Part shown: in pieces, positions 8,147-12,259 of the stretch | Layout of the letters: each line of letters opens with the position of its first letter | How positions within the stretch are numbered: the first letter of the stretch is position 1 | Origin: Isohypsibius dastychi | Taxonomy: Eukaryota > Tardigrada > Eutardigrada > Parachela > Isohypsibiidae | Direction: 5' to 3' | Length of the DNA: 12,259 nt | Assembly (NCBI GenBank): GCA_034696485.1 | Contig: JAQIWT010001135.1 | Coordinates: 1 to 12,259 of the forward strand | Notes under the pieces: model-generated | What the model was told of the DNA's origin: nothing | Database searches by the model: none | The model's input: the letters and a program-made list of their open reading frames with translations, nothing else | Position numbers and translations under genes: made by a program

Positions 8147-8252
8147 GTACATGATCATTAAACTAACATCGCGCCAATATCGGTTTCTGGATAGTCATAG
8201 CGTTTTCCCCTCGTATTGGATGAGTGGCAAGTATACGATGGCTTATGTACTT

Positions 8253-8612
8253 TTAATGATGGAAATCAGCCTGGAGACTCAGATATACGTTGACTTCCAA
8301 TGTGATCGAATCATTCCATGAATTACGGAGAATAACCTTGCCCCCTTGGAAACTCAACGACACCAGAACTTTGGATTCAGAAACAGTTTTACGCTTCCTG
8401 GCTGACTTAATCGGAAGTTGGTATCCCTCCAAACACTCAAAAACATTCTGCATGGAATTCATTCTCGGCCGTTCATCGAAAATTTCATTCAATACAGCCC
8501 AAACATCATCGGTAGGATCATGAATAGCATCAGGCTGAGCAACAGGCTGAGCAACAGGCGGAACTATCAAATCGAACAAGTGATCCATGGTCATGACCGA
8601 GTCTGAATCCAT
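8253..8612 (-). CDS. Hypothetical protein, 119 residues, acidic N-terminus
   Basis: Complete ATG-to-stop frame. I chose the ATG at 8612-8610 because it has G at -3 and G at +4; the frame runs nine codons further upstream without another ATG, through a pyrimidine-rich CTTCCATTCAG that could be a splice acceptor. Residues 1-50 are acidic (MDSDSVMTMDHLFDL, then DPTDDVWAVLNEIFDE) and include a short PVAQPVAQP repeat (19-27). Residues 69-75 (KSARKRK) are a basic cluster like a nuclear localisation signal. The C-terminal 40 residues alternate hydrophobic and polar in a beta-like way (KVLVSLSFQGGKVILRNSW). An acidic, hydrophobic-patch N-terminus plus a basic cluster is compatible with a small nuclear regulatory protein, but that is inference. 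It is one of the few undamaged frames in the window and has a polyadenylation signal 107 bases downstream. No family recognised. Confidence 0.5.
   Translation of the reverse strand: MDSDSVMTMDHLFDLIVPPVAQPVAQPDAIHDPTDDVWAVLNEIFDERPRMNSMQNVFECLEGYQLPIKSARKRKTVSESKVLVSLSFQGGKVILRNSWNDSITLEVNVYLSLQADFHH
8527..8562 (-). repeat. Three 12-bp tandem units inside the 119-residue ORF
   Basis: Units at 8527-8538, 8539-8550 and 8551-8562 (consensus GCAACAGGCTGA on the plus strand, one or two mismatches each). They encode the PVAQ repeats. The frame is preserved by a unit of four codons. Confidence 0.7.
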
Positions 8613-8710
8613 AGCTGAATGGAAGATAAAGAAGACCAAGAACTGACTTCAAATGTCGAGAAAACAAGAGTTCATATACGGACGTGGTGGCGGGAGGTTA
8701 CGAAACTATT

Positions 8711-8734
8711 ACCAATCGGTATTAACCAATCAGC
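8711..8734. promoter_or_regulatory. Two CCAAT boxes in a head-to-head intergenic region
   Basis: ACCAATCGG (8711-8719) and AACCAATCAGC (8724-8734) lie 14 bases apart, about 100-120 bases upstream of the minus-strand ATG at 8612 and about 410 bases upstream of the plus-strand ATG at 9139. The second matches the extended CCAAT box bound by NF-Y, which works in either orientation and is common in bidirectional promoters. No TATA box was obvious at a fitting distance. Confidence 0.35.
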
Positions 8735-9138
8735 ACTAACCAACTGGCACAATGTCAATATTCCACGATAACAAAGCGGGATGTGCTTTCCAATTACCAG
8801 TTTAAACAGTTTTGAATCTCCTGAACAAAAATTAAGAAAAAACATCAGGTACAAAAACCAGTTGTTAATTCGGGCCGATTTAACCATGGAAAAGGCTGAC
8901 TGGTTCGAGTGTGTCGATGTGATACACATAACAACATACGGACGCGTAGATCGATCTGGAAGAAAGAAGAGGGTGAAAAAAAAAGGCGAGAGCAATGTGG
9001 GATACGCAGGCGCATACAGCCAGATACAAGCTTGCTAACAAATGATTCATTCTCTTTTCACTTCAATGCCTGCGCATTCTTTTTGCTCCCAACGTTTTTC
9101 TGTTACCCTCTGTTTTCTCTTTTTTTGATCCAACCAAA
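8735..9138. other. Intergenic stretch between the divergent genes
   Basis: A plus frame with ATG near 8886 (MEKADWFECVDV, ending at 9038) and a minus frame (8995-8672) are both open here but show no motif. The plus frame contains a very basic run (GRKKRVKKKG). The sequence just before 9139 is T-rich and could be 5' untranslated region of the gene that starts there. I cannot support a gene in this stretch. Confidence 0.3.
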
Positions 9139-9197
9139 ATGGAAAAACTTGATCCCGAGTGGTTCGTGAAGGACACTTCCAAGGATGCCGAGATAGA

Positions 9198-9530
9198 GTA
9201 AGCCTTGGAAGATCCTGTCCTCACGAACCCTGTGGACCTAAATCAGACCATCGTATCTGAGTCATGATCCGGAGAGATGGTCTGCGATGACTTGTTCAGC
9301 AGCTCTTTGGACGACTCAAAAGTTTAAGAAATTAAATCAGGCTTAAACAGACGAACTCAGTTGAAAATACACATCCTTTTAAGCTTGGATTAATTTGATG
9401 TAGAATTTGCGTAAACTTTATTTCATTGTCTTTCCTTTCATTTTTTGTCTGTTCTTGGAATACTGTTTTCATATATATTTGTCAAGTTTTGAGATTTCCA
9501 AATATTTTATTTTTATTGTATATTTGACAG
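9198..9530 (+). other. Probable intron 1 (333 bases) of the acidic-protein gene
   Basis: Donor GA|GTAAGC; acceptor preceded by a long T-rich run ending TATATTTGACAG. Splicing joins exon 1 (phase 2) to exon 2 in frame. The intron body is A/T-rich in its 3' half and has in-frame stops (first at TAA 9199), which argues that it is removed. Confidence 0.6.
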
Positions 9531-10001
9531 AAGTGTTCAGGCTACTGGATCGGCCGTGAAAGCGAACAAGAAAAAAGTGGATTACCAGATGGTCACCAAT
9601 GACCAGCTATTGGCCAAGATGACCCAAGAATCATCCCAGCTGGCCAGGCGAACAAGAGTGGAATTGAGTCGGTGGAGAGCTCGGATGATTGTGGCGGCAT
9701 TATCCACTTGGATGATGATTTTTCTGATGATTCAGAAAATCATCATTAAGAGAATGATGAGACCAAAAGTGAGAGTGAGGGATAGGGCGAGGAGCTGTAT
9801 GGCGACGAAAAAGAAGTCAGGGACATTGCGGAGCAGATCGCAGCAGAAGCTGATGGTGACGAGTACGAAAAGGATAATGAAGACGAAGAAGAGCAGGAAG
9901 AAGGTGGTGCGGAAGATGAGGATAATGTATGTCATCCTCAGTCCTCACGGGAGTGTTCAGAATGTAAATGACAGCACGGATGAGCGAGAAAAGAACGTTG
10001 C

Positions 10002-10150
10002 GTGAGTCCTTTGGTACCAAGTCGGAATGAATTCCAATTGAAATTCGAAATCTGTGTTGTCAGTTCTTTCTCGACAGAAAAATCACCTAATTACGTGAGA
10101 TGATTCAATCAAGATATCCTCTTTTAATAATTGACATTTTTTCTTTTTAG
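10002..10150 (+). other. Probable intron 2 (149 bases) of the acidic-protein gene
   Basis: Donor GC|GTGAGT and acceptor ATTTTTTCTTTTTAG. It joins exon 2 (phase 2, GC + T = Ala) to a 29-codon tail that starts FYLGLRCSNS and ends at TAG 10239. An alternative acceptor, ATTTAG, 11 bases further on would put a stop within three codons, so I prefer the first. Confidence 0.4.
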
Positions 10151-10308
10151 TTTTTATTTAGGGTTGCGCTGTAGCAATAGTGCAAGATACATGGCAATTG
10201 CTGCCCCAACGTGCGTAGTTCGTCGGCGTTATAGCGCATAGACGATCGACTGAATGTTTGCAGATTCAGATAGGGAATAGACATACTGTGGCGTCGTGAT
10301 CGTTGTGA

Positions 10309-10314
10309 AATAAA
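10309..10314 (+). terminator. AATAAA polyadenylation signal for the acidic-protein gene
   Basis: AATAAA 68 bases after the predicted stop at 10239-10241. Its position supports a gene ending here rather than continuing into the oppositely oriented retrotransposon remains. Confidence 0.35.
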
Positions 10315-11330
10315 ATAAGCGTGATTCAAAATTTTGGATGCGGTGCGCAGAGCTTTCTGCCAGTAACAGAAATGCTGACGGCTTGCCTTCGATAATCCGG
10401 TTTTTACGCGTGGATCTCCGGCGAACGAGGTAGCAGCGGAATGAGCATAAGTGGTAGAAATGATGACCAATAAGATGATAAGATATTATTTCATTGTGCG
10501 AGAATTGTAGCTGAAGCTGTCGTGGATTTCGGAAGGCGAGAGTGGAGAGTGAATTTCGAGTCTTGATGAAGATAAAACTGTGGGTAGGGTGATGGTTGCT
10601 GAGCTCTGATGATATAGTTCTCGCAGCCTTGGATTCCAGAAATAGGAGATGGGATAAGCAAAATTGACGGTTCATGCGAGAATAGAAGTGTCCAATTTTC
10701 ATTGCAGTGTTCGACAATCCGAGGGTGAGTAATCCCGAAGTTGGAGCAGGTCTCGTCAAACATTGAGATCAAATAGAAACCGTGGAGAATCTTAAAGGCT
10801 CCAAATATTTCTAGTGGTGATACAGCGACAACGCGGTTTAAATTGACCGAACACTGCTTATGAGGATATCTGTAGTTGTATCGGCGAAATCGGTTGTTCT
10901 CACCGATGGCTTGGTCAGTCAAGCGCAGGAGAGTGATGTTTAGGGAGCTCGGTCGATAGTCGTCCCATGATTGGCGTGTATGGCGTAGACGTGATCGGTT
11001 CTGTTTGCTCTTCCCAAAGGAAGCTGTTCGGTGAATTATCGTTGAAACGTGGCAAATCAGAGGTCTTGATTACAGGCATGATGCAGCAGCTGGGTGGTAA
11101 AAAGTTCAATGGCAGCGCTCTGACGTTTAAGTAGGACTCATGTATCCTTAGTCGTGGCGATCCATTCGTCGGCGATGATCTGTAGAATGAATTTTTCATT
11201 AAGAGCGGCACAAAGGAATCCACGCGAAACTAGATGGTTCTCAAAGCAGAAGTGACGTTGTGATAGGTTATTAGCATGGTTGGTCTGCCACGGAGAAACA
11301 TTGATTGAATTGAAAAATGAATTTCCAATG
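10315..11330 (-). pseudogene. Unreadable downstream part of the LTR element (pol side)
   Basis: Downstream of the protease on the minus strand several frames are open in turn (11223-10915, 102 codons; 10922-10491, 143; 10759-10229, 176; 10470-10147, 107), with low stop density in all three frames. One contains GITHPRIVEHCNENW and SGIQGCENYIIRA, which look protein-like. I looked for the reverse transcriptase xxDD box and the LPFG-like block and found neither, nor RNase H or integrase motifs. It may be a protease-to-reverse-transcriptase linker, another element, or host sequence. The 3' end of the plus-strand gene abuts it. Confidence 0.3.
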
Positions 11331-11650
11331 CACAAAGAAACAACTTGGTGTCCGGGTATCCTAGGATAAAGTCGAAATCCGATGGCATCACGCTGAAAAT
11401 CTCACATTTTATCAGTAAAGTCACGTTGAACGCAGTGATAGCTAGATCTATTCACCCAATTGTAGACATTGATTGCCCACTTGCCGAGCGACATCAATAC
11501 TGTGATGTCGCTATTATCCACATCGTGCTCCCGATGAAGTTGCAAGATAACGTCAAACGAAACTGCCTACCGGTAGAGCCAGTATCAAGTGGCATCAAAG
11601 CCTTCAATGAGTAGTGGCACGCTGAGTGTGTCATTCGGCATGCGCGCTTC
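11331..11650 (-). pseudogene. Retrotransposon aspartic protease (retropepsin), frame-shifted
   Basis: The order of blocks is that of an LTR-element protease: RMPNDTLSVPLLIEGFDA (substrate-side strand; frame with codons starting at 11641), the catalytic DTGST (11586-11572, a different frame), SFDVILQLHREHDV (back in the first frame), and FDFILGYPDTKLF (about 11370-11330; the second psi-loop, normally ILG followed by D/N). The protease cleaves the Gag-Pol polyprotein during particle maturation and works as a homodimer. The active-site block and its flanks lie in different frames, with TGA and TAG in the flank frame beside it, so at least three indels separate the blocks. It follows the zinc knuckle at the spacing expected for gag-pro. 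Confidence 0.65.
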
Positions 11651-11741
11651 AAGTGCCTCAAGCGTAAAACACCTTTCTTGTAGTTGTTCTCGAACAACAG
11701 TGCAGCTCCAATGTTCTCAAGGGCCACTGTTCTGATTGTTT

Positions 11742-12258
11742 GGACAAGACTTCACGAAATGTGGTTCTTCGCAATAAAACAAGCCGACGGTGGTCTGTTC
11801 GCGGTACCAGTATTGTTTTGGCCATTGGCATTGTTTGATGGACGTGATAATTGTTGAAATCGATTATCGTTACTGATCCAATGTCATTATTAATCCTTTG
11901 TCATTATGTTTAGCTTTTCGTTTTCATTGCGGTTATTGCGTGAATTATCCTGCTGATGGTTTCGGCCGTTATTGTTTTGACCGTCACGATATCCTTCGTT
12001 GCGGTTTCGGTTATGGCTGCTGTTCCAGTTATTATGATCGTAGTAGCATTGATGTCCGTTGTTCTGTTGCAAGTTGCGATCACGGTCAATTTGATTTCTG
12101 TTTTTCCAGGTATGTATGCGATTCGTTTGTTTGTTTTTATCCTGTTTGCGATTAAAACGGCGTCGTATTGAATTGATTATATCCAGTGGAAATACGGGTT
12201 CCTTGAAGACTGGGTTCCCGTTGCTTTCTGCGTTGTCACGGATGCCCAGCTCGATAGC
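11742..12258 (-). pseudogene. Gag C-terminus with nucleocapsid zinc knuckle (LTR element), 5' partial
   Basis: The minus-strand frame is open from the right edge (12258) to TAA at 11892-11890, 122 codons. It begins with a mixed region and becomes Asn/Arg/Gln/Gly-rich (GYRDGQNNNGRNHQQDN), typical of the RNA-binding linker of Gag. After a short broken stretch, an Asn-rich segment in another frame (RPSNNANGQNNTG) leads to a zinc knuckle at 11781-11742: Cys-x2-Cys is split by a one-base loss and followed by EEPHFVKSC. The Gly usually found before the His is missing. Nucleocapsid knuckles package element RNA. The N-terminal capsid part lies beyond the window. Confidence 0.6.
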
Positions 12259-12259
12259 T

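Larger units (their letters stand above)
9139..10241 (+). pseudogene. Three-exon gene with a frame-slipped acidic domain
   Basis: Exon 1 (9139-9197) starts at an ATG in good context (AAAATGG) and encodes MEKLDPEWFVKDTSKDAEI. A GT-AG intron (9198-9530) leads to exon 2 (9531-10001), restoring the same frame (GA + A = Glu) and reading SVQATGSAVKANKKKVDYQ. From about 9648 the protein-like reading moves to another frame: ESSDDCGGIIHLDDDFSDDS, then Glu/Asp-rich text such as NEDEEEQEEGGAEDED, with stops TAA 9747 and TAG 9783. The original frame stays open throughout, but there it reads an Arg/Lys/Met-rich string, as expected for GAx codons read out of phase. By the end of exon 2 the original frame (NDSTDEREKNV) meets a strong donor, GC|GTGAGT; an acceptor TTCTTTTTAG at 10141-10150 gives a third exon ending at TAG 10239-10241, with AATAAA at 10309. 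The ancestral product was probably a highly acidic, possibly nuclear or chromatin-linked protein (inference). No family recognised. Confidence 0.45.

Noticed and set aside
8527-8562. Short regular repeats considered as a CRISPR-like array
   Set aside because: 12-bp head-to-tail units without spacers, inside an ORF; the genome is eukaryotic.
9732-9935. Minus-strand ORF rich in Ile, Leu and Phe that looks like a membrane protein
   Set aside because: It is the antisense of the Glu/Asp/Lys-rich repeat-like coding text in exon 2 of the plus-strand gene.
10315-11330. Reverse transcriptase of the LTR element
   Set aside because: No xxDD box or LPFG-like block was found in any minus-strand frame, so I did not call it.
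11898-12171. Two overlapping plus-strand ORFs, one Cys/Tyr-rich and one Val/Ile-rich with membrane-like runs
   Set aside because: They are antisense readings of the Asn/Arg-rich gag segment; Asn and Arg codons read backwards give Val, Ile, Cys and Phe.

Overview
The window looks like a stretch of an invertebrate animal genome that is rich in decayed mobile elements. The evidence is eukaryotic gene structure (GT-AG introns with pyrimidine-rich acceptors, AATAAA signals, no ribosome-binding sites or operons) together with three unrelated mobile-element lineages typical of metazoan genomes. I cannot name the species. Nearly every recognisable coding block is interrupted by in-frame stops or frameshifts, so most of the window is molecular fossil.

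Layout. (1) Positions 1-480 hold a 3' piece of a protein resembling the F54H12.2-like family, which I associate from memory with Maverick/Polinton (virus-like) elements. It runs off the left edge. (2) Positions 700-1430 carry three small ORFs of unknown nature, two of them in series on the minus strand. (3) Positions 1648-1923 carry a short basic ORF with a zinc-finger-like motif and one in-frame stop. (4) Positions 4689-2530 on the minus strand hold the best-preserved unknown gene: three exon blocks, two introns that keep the frame, a 331-codon uninterrupted core, and three in-frame stops without any frameshift. Its 5' side ends in a diverged 173-bp tandem duplication. (5) Positions 5231-6737 hold a dead reverse transcriptase of non-LTR type, mostly still in one frame. 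(6) Positions 7084-8108 hold ambiguous material: an exon-like island and a region open on both strands.

(7) Positions 8253-10314 hold two possible host-like genes arranged head to head: a compact 119-residue protein on the minus strand with its own polyadenylation signal, and a three-exon gene on the plus strand whose acidic central part has slipped out of frame. Two CCAAT boxes lie between them. (8) Positions 12258 down to about 10150 on the minus strand hold the gag end, zinc knuckle and aspartic protease of an LTR retrotransposon, followed by a poorly readable downstream portion without visible reverse transcriptase motifs. Its 5' end lies beyond the right edge.

I see no operon-like cooperation and no clearly new working system. 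The most interesting objects are the unknown minus-strand gene at 2530-4689 with its duplicated 5' segment, and the head-to-head pair around 8.6-9.2 kb.
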